Positions 8,955-18,262 of a stretch of 64,000 nucleotides of DNA are shown in pieces (position 1 is the first letter of the stretch; each line of letters starts with the position of its first letter). The notes beneath the pieces are model-generated. The model did no database searches. It was given only the letters and a program-made list of their open reading frames with translations, and had not been told where the DNA came from. The stretch is from assembly GCF_900095225.1 (NCBI RefSeq), contig NZ_LT607424.1:93597-157596 (forward strand), read 5' to 3'. Position numbers and translations under genes: made by a program. This DNA is from Pseudomonas sp. UMAB-08. GTDB taxonomy: Bacteria; Pseudomonadota; Gammaproteobacteria; Pseudomonadales; Pseudomonadaceae.

Positions 8955-9506
8955 TCAGCGGCTCAAGACGGCGTATCGATCACACTCAAGGGTGTGATCC
9001 ATGACCATGCCTGCGGCCTGCATGAAGGCGTAGCAAATCGTGGGTCCGACGAACGTGAAGCCTGCTTTTTTCAGGGCTTTGCTCATCGCTTCAGCCTCAG
9101 GAGTGACAGCCGGGACCTGGCTGCGACCCTCGAAATGATTGATTTTTGGCTGCCCGCCCACAAACGACCAAAGCCATTCCACCGGGTCTTCCAGGGCCTG
9201 CCAGGCCTGGGCATTACGCCGTGCGGCATTGAGTTTGAGGCGGTTACGAATGATGCCGGCGTCGAGCATCAGCGCTTCGATTTCAGCGTCGCTCATCTGC
9301 GCCACGCGCTGCACATCGAAGCCGAACAAGACTTCACGATAGCGCGCGCGTTTCTTTAAAATCGTGATCCAGGACAGGCCGGCCTGGAACCCTTCGAGCA
9401 ATAACAACTCGAAGAGTTTCTGCGCATCGCGCAACGGCACGCCCCACTCTTGATCGTGATAAGCGATGTACAGCGGATCTTCGTTGCACCAAAAGCAGCG
9501 TGGCAT
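8955..9506 (-). CDS. tag: DNA-3-methyladenine glycosylase I
   Basis: The 183-aa base-excision repair enzyme removes 3-methyladenine from DNA. The N-terminal MPRCFWCNEDPLYIAYHDQEWGVP carries zinc ligands Cys4 and His17, and the C-terminal MDHTLECDRY carries the matching His and Cys. The helix-hairpin-helix fold region GLSWITILKKRARYREVL is typical. Length is that of E. coli Tag. It is divergent from glyQ, 79 bp away, as in other pseudomonads. Confidence 0.95.
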   Translation of the reverse strand: MPRCFWCNEDPLYIAYHDQEWGVPLRDAQKLFELLLLEGFQAGLSWITILKKRARYREVLFGFDVQRVAQMSDAEIEALMLDAGIIRNRLKLNAARRNAQAWQALEDPVEWLWSFVGGQPKINHFEGRSQVPAVTPEAEAMSKALKKAGFTFVGPTICYAFMQAAGMVMDHTLECDRYAVLSR

Positions 9507-9540
9507 AAGGCTCCAAGGGTGGAGGTGCGGCCGAATCGGG

Positions 9541-9546
9541 TATACT
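9541..9546 (+). promoter_or_regulatory. Likely -10 box of the glyQS operon
   Basis: TATACT lies 39 bp before the chosen glyQ start in the tag-glyQ divergent region. No good -35 hexamer is visible at the right distance, so the assignment is tentative. Confidence 0.45.
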
Positions 9547-9585
9547 CCCGCTCTTTAAATCGCAGCCCCAGCACAGGTGAATTTC

Positions 9586-10529
<944 letters not shown>

Positions 10530-10533
<4 letters not shown>

Positions 10534-12584
10534 GTGCTCAAGATTTCCTGGTTGAATTGGGCACCGAAGAACTGCCACCCAAAGCCCTTGGCGCCCTGGG
10601 TGACGCGTTCCTCGCGGGCATCGAAAAAGGCTTGCAGGCCGCGGGTCTCAGCTACAGCGCCAAGCAGGTCTACGCCGCGCCGCGCCGCCTGGCCGTGCTG
10701 ATCACTCAACTGGCGACGCAACAAGCAGATCGCAGCGTCAACCTCGACGGTCCGCCACGCCAGGCGGCATTCGATGCTGAAGGCAATCCGACTCAAGCCG
10801 CGCTGGGCTTCGCCAAGAAGTGCGGCGTAGAGCTGAGCGAGATCGATCAGAGCGGGCCGAAGTTGCGATTCAGTCAGAACATCGTCGGCAAGCCGACGAT
10901 GAGCCTGCTGCCAACCATCGTTGAAGACTCCCTGAACGATCTGCCGATCCCCAAGCGCATGCGCTGGGGTGCGCGCAAAGAAGAATTCGTGCGTCCAACC
11001 CAATGGCTGGTCATGCTGTTTGGCGATCAGGTGGTCGATTGCACCATCCTCGCTCAGACCGCAGGCCGTGACTCCCGTGGTCACCGCTTCCATCACCCGG
11101 AAAGCGTGCGCATCACCTCGCCTGCCAACTACCTGCAAGACCTGCGTGGCGCCCACGTATTGGCTGACTTCGCCGAACGTCGCGAACTGATCAGCAAGCG
11201 CGTCGACGAGCTGGCAACGCTGCAGGAAGGCACCGCGATTGTGCCGCCAAGCCTGCTCGATGAAGTCACCGCGCTGGTCGAATGGCCTGTGCCGCTGGTG
11301 TGCTCGTTCGAAGAACGCTTCCTCGACGTGCCGCAAGAAGCGCTGATCATTACCATGCAGGACAACCAGAAGTATTTCTGCCTGCTGGATGCCGACGGTA
11401 AGTTGCTGCCACGCTTCATCACCGTGGCCAACATCGAGAGCAAAGACCCGGCGCAAATCATTTCCGGCAACGAAAAAGTGGTTCGTCCACGGTTGACCGA
11501 CGCCGAGTTCTTCTTCAAGCAAGACAAGAAGCAGAAGCTGGAAACCTTCAACCTGCGCCTGCAAAACGTAGTGTTCCAGGCCCAGTTGGGCAGTGTTTTC
11601 GATAAAGCCGAGCGCGTATCAAAACTGGCCGCCTTCATTGCCCCACGCATTGGTGGCGATGCCAAGCGTGCCGCGCGTGCAGGCCTGCTGTCCAAGTGCG
11701 ATCTGGCGACCGAAATGGTCGGCGAATTCCCGGAAATGCAGGGTGTTGCCGGTTATTACTACGCCCTGGCCGACGGCGAGCCTGAAGACGTCGCACTGGC
11801 ACTGAACGAGCAATACATGCCTCGTGGTGCTGGCGCCGAACTGCCAACCACCCTGACCGGTGCGGCCGTCGCCATGGCCGACAAGCTCGACACGCTGGTC
11901 GGCATCTTCGGTATCGGCATGTTGCCCACCGGCAGCAAAGACCCGTATGCACTGCGCCGCGCTGCGTTGGGCGTGCTGCGGATCCTGATCGACAAGAAGC
12001 TGGACCTCGATCTGGTGCAGACCGTAGCCTTCGCCGTGGCTCAGTTCGGTGCGAAGATCAAACCTGCCGGCCTGGCCGAACAAGTGCTGGAGTTCATCTT
12101 CGACCGCCTGCGTGCGCGTTACGAAGATGAAGGTGTCGAAGTCGCTACGTATCTGTCGGTACGGGCGCTGCAACCGGCTTCAGCCCTTGATTTCGATCAG
12201 CGGGTTCAAGCGGTTCAGGCCTTCCGCAAACTGCCGGAAGCTTCTGCCTTGGCTGCAGTGAACAAGCGTGTGTCGAACCTGTTGAGCAAAGCGCAGGGCA
12301 ACATCGCCAGCACCGTCGAACCTAAATACTTCGATAACGCGCACGAGTTTTCGTTGTACTCGGCGATTCAGCAAGCGGACCAAGCGGTGCAACCGATGGC
12401 CGCAACGCGTCAGTACAGTGAAGCACTGGCACGTTTGGCTGCGTTGCGCGAGCCAGTCGATGCGTTCTTCGAAGCCGTGATGGTCAATGCTGAAGATGCC
12501 AGCGTACGTGCCAACCGCTATGCCTTGCTGGCTCGCTTACGCGGCCTGTTCCTGGGCGTTGCCGACATTTCGCTGCTGGGATGA
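10530..12584 (+). CDS. glyS: Glycyl-tRNA synthetase beta subunit
   Basis: The 684-aa beta subunit binds tRNA(Gly) and completes the heterotetramer. The N-terminal FLVELGTEELPPKAL is the family signature. The central block includes ALIITMQDNQKYFCLLDADGKLLPRFI, the HD-like region is at about residues 330-450 (GDAKRAARAGLLSKCDLATEMVGEFPEMQG), and a DALR-type anticodon region forms the C-terminus. It is coupled to glyQ upstream by ATGA and to gmhB downstream by another ATGA (12581-12584). Confidence 0.97.
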
Positions 12585-13141
12585 CGTTGAAGGGGCAAGG
12601 CTTGAAGCTGCTGATTCTGGACCGGGACGGGGTGATCAATCATGACTCCGACGCTTACATCAAGTCGGTGGAGGAGTGGATTCCCCTCCCGGGCTCGGTC
12701 GAGGCTATTGCACGCCTGAGCAAGGCCGGCTGGACGGTGGCCGTCGCCACTAACCAGTCCGGCATTGCCCGCGGGTTTTACGATGTCGCCACACTCGAAG
12801 CCATGCATGCGCGCTTGCGCGATCTGGTGGCAGAGCAGGGTGGTGAAGTCGGCCTGATCGTTTTTTGTCCACACGGCCCGGATGAAGGCTGCGATTGCCG
12901 CAAACCAAAACCGGGCATGCTCAAAACGATTGCCGATCATTACGCGGTAGATCTGGCGGGCATCTGGTTTGTTGGCGATAGTAAGGGTGACTTGGAGGCG
13001 GCGCTGGCCGTCGACTCTCAGCCAGTTTTGGTAAAGACCGGCAAAGGTCTCAAAACAATGGGTAACCCTTTGCCCGCAGGCACTCTGGTTTTTGACGATC
13101 TGGCGGCGGTTGCCGCAGAACTTATCCACACTTGTAAATAG
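12581..13141 (+). CDS. gmhB: D-glycero-beta-D-manno-heptose-1,7-bisphosphate 7-phosphatase
   Basis: The 186-aa HAD-family phosphatase removes the C7 phosphate from heptose bisphosphate on the way to ADP-heptose for the LPS inner core. The nucleophile motif LDRDGVI lies near residue 12, TNQSGIARG follows, the zinc-loop cysteines are in CPHGPDEGCDCRKPKPGM, and FVGDSKGDLEAA is the last HAD motif. The ATG used here overlaps the glyS stop. An in-frame TTG at 12602, behind AAGGGGCAAGG, is a plausible alternative start and would give the shorter usual N-terminus. Confidence 0.92.
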   Translation: MTLKGQGLKLLILDRDGVINHDSDAYIKSVEEWIPLPGSVEAIARLSKAGWTVAVATNQSGIARGFYDVATLEAMHARLRDLVAEQGGEVGLIVFCPHGPDEGCDCRKPKPGMLKTIADHYAVDLAGIWFVGDSKGDLEAALAVDSQPVLVKTGKGLKTMGNPLPAGTLVFDDLAAVAAELIHTCK

Positions 13142-13172
13142 ACGGGCATCGCCCGCAACGGTAAAAGCTCCT

Positions 13173-13943
13173 ATGTCGATCATGCAGGCAATCAGAACCT
13201 TCTTCTTTTACCTGCTGTTGTGCACCACTTCTCTTCTGTGGTGCACACTGAGTTTCTTTGTCGCCCCGTTTTTACCTTTCCGCGCCCGCTACCGTTTTAT
13301 CAACGTGTACTGGTGCCGCTGTGCGTTGTGGCTGACGCGGGTGTTCTTGAACATTCATGTCGAAGTAAAAGGTCAGGAAAATATCCCGCTAGAGCCTTGT
13401 GTGATTCTGTCCAATCACCAGAGCACCTGGGAAACCTTCTTCCTCTCGGCGCACTTCGAACCTTTGAGCCAGGTGCTCAAGCGTGAGCTGTTGTACGTCC
13501 CGTTCTTCGGTTGGGCGATGGCGATGCTTCGGCCGATTGCGATCAACCGTGACAATCCCAAAGCAGCACTCAAGCATGTCGCCAAAAGAGGCCATGAACT
13601 GCTCAAGGATGGCGTCTGGGTGTTAATCTTCCCGGAAGGTACGCGCGTTCCTTTTGGGCAGATTGGCAAATTCTCCCGAGGCGGCACAGCGTTGGCCGTG
13701 AATGCAAACCTGCCGGTTCTGCCCATTGCGCACAACGCAGGCAAGTACTGGCCAAAAGAAGGTTGGGCGAAAAAGCCGGGCACCATTGAGTTAGTTATTG
13801 GCGAACCGATGTACGCCGAGGGCACAGGCCCACGCGCCATTGCAGCGCTTAATGACCGGGTCGCGGCCTGGAATGAAGCAACGCAACGCGCCATGGGCTC
13901 AGTGGTTGCACCAGCACCGAGCGAAGAAAATGCGGTTGTTTAG
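13173..13943 (+). CDS. plsC: 1-acyl-sn-glycerol-3-phosphate acyltransferase
   Basis: The 256-aa inner-membrane enzyme acylates lysophosphatidic acid to phosphatidic acid. The N-terminal membrane anchor FFFYLLLCTTSLLWCTLSFFV is followed by the catalytic motif NHQSTWET (HX4D-type, here with E) and the glycerophosphate-binding block FPEGTR. The frame is open upstream to 13092, but the ATG at 13173 puts the anchor at the N-terminus and avoids overlap with gmhB. It is the last gene of the glyQS-gmhB-plsC run before the newer DNA begins. Confidence 0.92.
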   Translation: MSIMQAIRTFFFYLLLCTTSLLWCTLSFFVAPFLPFRARYRFINVYWCRCALWLTRVFLNIHVEVKGQENIPLEPCVILSNHQSTWETFFLSAHFEPLSQVLKRELLYVPFFGWAMAMLRPIAINRDNPKAALKHVAKRGHELLKDGVWVLIFPEGTRVPFGQIGKFSRGGTALAVNANLPVLPIAHNAGKYWPKEGWAKKPGTIELVIGEPMYAEGTGPRAIAALNDRVAAWNEATQRAMGSVVAPAPSEENAVV

Positions 13944-14073
13944 GATCTGTGGATAACCTGTGCACCATTTTTTCGATTCTTTAAATAAATCGCGCCAACT
14001 CGTTAATTTATATACTTATTTCTTAAGCTGATTAATGAGCAAAAAAAGTGCATAAGTTTTCAGGATTGTGACG

Positions 14074-14101
14074 AAGCCGGCCCATGAGGCCGGCTTTTTT
14101 A
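14074..14101 (+). terminator. Rho-independent terminator after plsC
   Basis: A 9-bp perfect stem (14074-14082 with 14088-14096) and a 5-nt loop are followed by a T-run. It lies 130 bp behind plsC. The gap before it (13944-14073) holds a DnaA-like 9-mer at 13948-13956 and AT-rich DNA, with no gene seen. Confidence 0.88.
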
Positions 14102-14239
14102 TGGTCGATTACATCGCGCCTGACTCAGGCTATCCCCGTTGGGGTGAAGTAATGGCTGTTCAAAAAGCATCTGTTTATTTTTTACAGACAGTCAAACAAT
14201 TGACTTTATTCTGCTGCTATTTTTGTTGTTGGCGGTAAT

Positions 14240-14267
14240 TTGACAAGCCCATTGCTTAGTGTATGGT
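14240..14267 (+). promoter_or_regulatory. Sigma-70 promoter of the NRAMP-type transporter
   Basis: TTGACA at 14240-14245 and TATGGT at 14262-14267 are separated by 16 bp. Transcription would start near 14274 and give a leader of about 240 nt before the transporter start, containing a small ORF. Confidence 0.7.
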
Positions 14268-14386
14268 TTCTTTGAGTTCAGCCAATAACATCAAAAATAG
14301 TGCGGTTTTTCAGCCGCTCATCTCGGGCGCAGAGACCGCTGGAACCGGATAACCGCGTTTTACCTTGGGTTGCAGAGGGAAGGGAT

Positions 14387-14509
14387 ATGAGTACGTTAGG
14401 TGAACTGGCGTGGATTTTCCTGATTTTTATCTTGAGATCTTCATGCCGTTCATTTTTTGATCGTTATCACCAACCGAGTAATTATTTTTACGACAGAGGC
14501 ATTGAGTAA
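14387..14509 (+). CDS. Small leader ORF, 40-aa membrane peptide
   Basis: A 40-residue ORF begins at an ATG directly behind a strong ribosome-binding site (GGGAAGGGAT) and ends in TAA three bases before the transporter's GTG start. Residues 5-16 (GELAWIFLIFIL) form one hydrophobic segment, followed by a basic and aromatic tail. The position suggests translational coupling or a leader peptide that controls the transporter, as known for some magnesium transporter leaders; that role is inference. An upstream in-frame ATG at 14300 would add 29 residues but lacks a ribosome-binding site. I do not recognise the peptide. Confidence 0.5.
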   Translation: MSTLGELAWIFLIFILRSSCRSFFDRYHQPSNYFYDRGIE

Positions 14510-14512
14510 GTA

Positions 14513-15799
14513 GTGCGACTAATGCGCACCTTTCGGGCTCTTTGGGAGCGGCTGAAGGAGCACCCGCTGTCGCGAATCGGGCCCGGGCTCATTACCGGTG
14601 TGGCGGACGACGACCCGAGTGGTATTGCTACGTACTCCCAGGCTGGCGCGCAATTTGGCCTTGATATGCTATGGACGATGCCACTGGCCTATCCTTTGAT
14701 GGCCGCCATTCAATCGATGTGCGCGAACATCGGCCGAGTCACAGGGAAAGGACTCGCTGCCAATATCAAGGATGCGTTCCCGCCGATCGTGCTTCCGTGC
14801 GTTTTGTGTCTACTGCTCGTGGCCAACACCCTGAATATTGCCGCAGATGTCGCTGCCATGGGGGAGGTTGCAGAGTTGGTCTCTGGCATCAACCGGCATC
14901 TCATGACCGCTTTTTTTGTGTCAGCGACTATCCTGTTGCAGCTGTTCATCCCTTATCACCGTTACGTCTTCATCCTGAAGTGGCTGACGGTCTCACTACT
15001 GGCCTACGCCGCCGTATTGTTTACGGTTCATGTTCCCTGGGGACAGGTCGCAACACACACTTTCTGGCCAAAAATAACCCTGGACTCAAGCACCGCCGCC
15101 ATGGTCGTCGGGGTTTTCGGCACGACCATTAGTCCATACCTTTTTTTCTGGCAAGCCTCAGAAGAAATCGAAGACATGGAAGCGCACCCAAGCAGCAAGC
15201 CACTCCTGTGCGATGCACCTTCCGCCGGACCGGAGCTCCGGCGCATCCAGTGGGACACCTGGAGCGGCATGCTCTACTCCAACGTCACGGCCTACTTCAT
15301 CATTCTTGCGACCGCCGTAACGCTCCACGTGTCTGGCGTTACCGATATCAACACGGCAGCACAAGCAGCAAGTGCTCTGCGACCGCTCGCCGGTGACTTT
15401 GCCTACATGCTCTTCGCTCTCGGCATTCTTGGTGTGGGCATGATCGGCGTGCCTGTGTTGGCCGGCTCTGGAGCCTATGCTCTTTCCGAAGCAATGGGCT
15501 GGAGGAAAGGCCTCGAACGAAAAGTGAATGATGCGCGTGGGTTCTACGCCATCATCTCCGTCAGCGTACTTGCCGGACTCGGCATCCAGTATTCGCCAAT
15601 CAGTCCAATGAAAGCGCTGTTCTGGAGCGCTGTCATCAACGGTCTGGTCGCCGTGCCCCTGATGGTTGTCATCATCATTCTGGTTTCGAAGAAATCTGTA
15701 ATGGGCGCCTTTACAGCAAGTCGACCTCTGCTCGTCCTTGGCTGGATAGCGACGGCAGTCATGGGAGCGGCAGCCATTGGGATGTTCATCCCTGGTTAA
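14513..15799 (+). CDS. NRAMP-superfamily divalent metal transporter, possibly Mg-type
   Basis: The 428-aa polytopic membrane protein belongs to the NRAMP (SLC11) superfamily: the start GPGLITGVADDDPSGIATYSQAG is the TM1 region and VFGTTISPYLFFWQASEE is the TM6 region. About eleven hydrophobic segments are visible. Classical manganese/iron NRAMPs have DPGN in TM1 and a methionine-containing MPH motif in TM6; here these read DPSG and TTISPY. Loss of the Asn and Met ligands is described for NRAMP-related magnesium transporters, so Mg2+ is a plausible substrate (inference). Start is GTG at 14513; ATG at 14522 is an alternative. It lies outside the transposon. Confidence 0.85.
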   Translation: MRLMRTFRALWERLKEHPLSRIGPGLITGVADDDPSGIATYSQAGAQFGLDMLWTMPLAYPLMAAIQSMCANIGRVTGKGLAANIKDAFPPIVLPCVLCLLLVANTLNIAADVAAMGEVAELVSGINRHLMTAFFVSATILLQLFIPYHRYVFILKWLTVSLLAYAAVLFTVHVPWGQVATHTFWPKITLDSSTAAMVVGVFGTTISPYLFFWQASEEIEDMEAHPSSKPLLCDAPSAGPELRRIQWDTWSGMLYSNVTAYFIILATAVTLHVSGVTDINTAAQAASALRPLAGDFAYMLFALGILGVGMIGVPVLAGSGAYALSEAMGWRKGLERKVNDARGFYAIISVSVLAGLGIQYSPISPMKALFWSAVINGLVAVPLMVVIIILVSKKSVMGAFTASRPLLVLGWIATAVMGAAAIGMFIPG

Positions 15800-15811
15800 A
15801 TTTTCGTTATA

Positions 15812-15842
15812 AAAAAAGCCAACGCTAAGCGTTGGCTTTTTT
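15812..15842. terminator. Bidirectional terminator, NRAMP gene and ancestral gyrB
   Basis: A GC-rich stem (GCCAACGC with GCGTTGGC) is extended by A-T pairs to 14 bp (15812-15825 with 15829-15842), with the 3-nt loop TAA. It has an A-run on one side and a T-run on the other, so it can end transcription both ways. Removing the transposon and one GGCCT copy places the gyrB stop 17 bp from it, so it was most likely the gyrB terminator too. Confidence 0.9.
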
Positions 15843-15853
15843 ATCAGCAGAGT

Positions 15854-15858
15854 GGCCT
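15854..15858. repeat. Target site duplication, left copy (GGCCT)
   Basis: GGCCT stands directly before the left terminal TGT and is repeated directly after the right terminal ACA (39916-39920). Five-base duplications are the rule for Tn7-type transposition. Confidence 0.93.
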
Positions 15859-15882
15859 TGTCGATGGGCATATTAAGTGTCA
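15859..15882 (+). repeat. Left terminal inverted repeat
   Basis: It reads TGTCGATGGGCA, then T, then ATTAAGTGTCA. The right end, read inward on the minus strand, differs only by C at the thirteenth base. Confidence 0.93.
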
Positions 15883-15994
15883 TGGCTACCCTAGGTAAAA
15901 TCAGGGTTCCACGTGGAACATGGGCACCATAAATGTCGCATTTGAGCCACGATAAGTGTCGTACTGCGGTTATTTGACCATATTAAATGTCGTT
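15872..15994 (+). promoter_or_regulatory. Putative TnsB-binding sites, left end
   Basis: Four copies of a motif WTAARTGTCR lie at about 15873-15882, 15929-15938, 15952-15961 and 15983-15992. Tn7-type ends carry several TnsB sites, and copies of the same motif occur at the other end. The 46-bp gap between the first and second copies contains a parS sequence. No gene is seen between 15859 and 16074. Confidence 0.75.
15905..15920. promoter_or_regulatory. parS: parS site inside the left transposon end
   Basis: The 14-bp core GTTCCACGTGGAAC (15906-15919) is a perfect palindrome identical to the core of the two parS sites in recF. The 16-mer is the same as that at 43011-43026. It lies 46 bp inside the transposon between two putative TnsB sites. 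Host ParB, encoded at 54578-55459, should bind it. Confidence 0.88.
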
Positions 15995-16074
15995 TCCGGA
16001 ACCAGCATCCTCACCGTATGAAGGAGCTTGCTGGCTGCATCCAAAATCGAAATCCAAAGGGACCGACTGTGCTG

Positions 16075-17037
16075 CTAGAGCAAGTCCATAGTGGCTAGAG
16101 AGTCAGCCATTCGGTACCCCATCGCTTTGTACCCCGCCTGCCGCTTATCCCACATCCTCATCAACGCGACATTACCCGCGTCAACGAAGTCGATCACTCG
16201 CACGTCGGCCTTATCGGCATGCGCTCGATGCAATCGGCCTGCGTATTGCTGAAGAATTCCTTTCCAAGAGATAGGCATTGCCAACACCAATGTGTCCAAT
16301 GCTGGATGATCGAAGCCTTCATCAACTAGCTTCCCAGTTGCAACGAGGACGCGTGGAGAATCAGGCGGCAGTGAGTCAAGCTCGTGAATCCGGGAGATTC
16401 GCTGCTTTTTTAGCACACGCCCATGAAGTGTAAAAAGGTTATGCACGCGCCCCTTCAATTCAGCCTCAAGAGCATCCACATGTTCAGTACGCTCAGTCAG
16501 CACCAAAATCTTCCTACCTTGGCTAAAGGTTAGCTCAACCTCGGAGACAATTTTGGCTGTGCGCTCGATATCGTCAGCCAGGCATCGAAACACGTCCTGA
16601 ATTCCTGAGTCGTCGGGGACGACAATAGGCTTGGAATGTAATCGAGGTACTACAGACAAATCATGAGGGGCACTTGCCGGTCGAGCAGCAGAGTGCCGGA
16701 TCGGTCCGCATTGCATAAAGATGATAGGTTGCTGCCCATCACGCCGCACCGGAGTTGCTGTAAGTCCCACCACATATCGCGCGGATGCGCTCCTCAGTAA
16801 CCCCTCGAACGAAACCGCGGACACGTGATGGCACTCATCTACGATGATCTAGCCGTAGTTTTTCACCGTATCGCTGACCTCACCTTTTCGCGATAGAGAC
16901 TGCATTACAGTGATATCGATGACACCTGTAGGTTTTGCCTTTCCACCACCGATAGTGCCCACGACTTCATTACCGACACTTAAAAATGCCTGCAAACGCT
17001 CTTGCCATTGCCGTAGCAGCTCAGTCCCATAAAGCAC
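16075..17037 (-). pseudogene. DEAD/DEAH-box superfamily 2 helicase, broken
   Basis: The C-terminal part of a superfamily 2 helicase is interrupted. Read through, it carries IIVDECHHVS (motif II, DECH), VVGLTATP (motif III) and, near the end, QYAGRLHRAHADK (motif VI). An in-frame TAG at 16849-16851 stands where KNYG-Q-IIVDECHH is expected, so it looks like a CAG-to-TAG nonsense mutation. The 5' part with Walker A is missing: a stop codon lies directly upstream of 17038. The rest (16075-16824) could be translated from an internal ATG as a 249-aa fragment, but without an ATP site it should be inactive. Confidence 0.85.
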
Positions 17038-17229
17038 TCAAATACGCTTGGCGCAGTCAACCGCTAGCGGTAGAGCGCAGAGCTAGCGGGCCGTTTAAAA
17101 CTCAAGCGCCTAGTGCTATCTTCAGCAGAGGCACAACGATTGAAAGACGTCGATTGAATGAGATCCGATCCGAGCCGTCGAGGATACTGATCGCGGCGAG
17201 CATGCCAATAATTGCACTGGGACAAGCAC

Positions 17230-17481
17230 ATGCCAACCGCCTTGCTTAGTTCAAAGGGTCGAATCACGATACCAAGCGCCGTACGACGTTCGCTAGGCTT
17301 GAATCCTGGTGACGTCATTGAATTCACCGATACGGGTAACGGGCGATTTGTCCTCTCGATCCAAACAGGCCACTCGAACGAACTCAAAGGATTGGTCCGC
17401 AGAAAACAGCTGCCGGTCAGTGTCGAGGAGATGAACGCTGCGATTGTCGATGCCGCTAAGGCTCGTAACGACCGTACCTGA
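17230..17481 (+). CDS. AbrB/MazE/SpoVT-type antitoxin, orphan
   Basis: The 83-aa protein has the swapped-hairpin DNA-binding domain at residues 1-45 (TALLSSKGRITIPSAVRRSLGLNPGDVIEF) and an alpha-helical tail of the kind that binds a PIN-domain (VapC) toxin. The ATG at 17230 gives the family start; the frame is open a further 18 bp. In related loci a vapC gene follows at once, but no PIN-type reading frame is visible downstream, so the toxin seems lost. Confidence 0.75.
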   Translation: MPTALLSSKGRITIPSAVRRSLGLNPGDVIEFTDTGNGRFVLSIQTGHSNELKGLVRRKQLPVSVEEMNAAIVDAAKARNDRT

Positions 17482-17776
17482 TCCGGCACCGCAAGCGGCT
17501 GCCCACTTCCCCGCACATGCGACCGCCATAGCTTCCTGCCACTGCTATAGATCAGCCTCGTGTCGAAAAGTCTGAAGGCCATTCGACAACCATTGACACG
17601 CACAGCATCGAACGCATGCGACGTGATCACCATTGAAAGTCCGTGCGGACTTCCACTAGTCCACGTAGTCCTGATCAGGCAGCCCTGTGGCTCTTTCAAC
17701 CATCCATTTATTACCTGCATAGTAGCGCGGGGCGCTGGTGACGAGCAAAACGAGCGATTGGTTTTCCTAAGGTGCG
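17482..17776. other. No supported gene; probable decayed DNA
   Basis: About 300 bp lie between the orphan antitoxin and the small HTH-like gene. Open frames exist on both strands, but none resembles a known family, shows a ribosome-binding site or has protein-like composition. A lost vapC toxin gene is the likeliest former content (inference). Confidence 0.5.
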
Positions 17777-18145
17777 TCAGCCGGACGACCGGGTATTTCC
17801 ATGGCGGTGAGACAATAAACAACGATCAATCGCTTCCAATGCATTCGACAACTCATTGCGCAGCGATGAAAGCGTAATGGCAACCGCGACTTCGTCACGG
17901 GAGCACATACACAGGAAGCTCACCAACACCCGGTCTGAATGCTGAATCAAACGGGCAAGATATTCTCCCCTGGGGCCGCATGTCCCACTCAACCAATTTT
18001 TCGCTGTGCGCTCATTCGCATCCGTCCATTTCATCAGTGTCTTCACGGCCTGATGCGTTGTACCTAGCTCCTCTTTTAACGCCGCCGCCAACCCAGACGC
18101 GTAAGCCTGCCGACTTGGAAAAGTATTGCCCTTTTTAGGAAACAT
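17777..18145 (-). CDS. Small HTH-like mobile-element protein
   Basis: The 122-aa protein MFPKKGNTFPSRQAYASGLAAALKEELG is of a type often found in integrated elements. Residues 30-60 (THQAVKTLMKWTDANERTAKNWLSG) look like a helix-turn-helix, so it may be a regulator of the neighbouring recombinase, which is transcribed divergently from a 117-bp shared region. The function is not known to me. ATG at 18145 is preceded by the good ribosome-binding site AAGGAGGG. Confidence 0.7.
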   Translation of the reverse strand: MFPKKGNTFPSRQAYASGLAAALKEELGTTHQAVKTLMKWTDANERTAKNWLSGTCGPRGEYLARLIQHSDRVLVSFLCMCSRDEVAVAITLSSLRNELSNALEAIDRCLLSHRHGNTRSSG

Positions 18146-18262
18146 TTTTCCCTCCTTGATCCTCTATGGTTGGTATGACACATCGTTCGCTTGAGTAGCT
18201 AGTAGAATGGGTACGCCTCAGCGGCGAACGTCCAGTGTGGATGCAAGCAGGGGCAATTGCGT

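Noticed and set aside
14268..14512. Known metal riboswitch in the NRAMP leader
   Set aside because: I could not match it to the yybP-ykoY, M-box or NiCo patterns by eye, so only a leader with a small ORF is claimed.
17064..17822. 252-codon minus-strand open frame over the antitoxin gene
   Set aside because: It runs opposite the AbrB-type gene, has poor protein-like composition and no ribosome-binding site.
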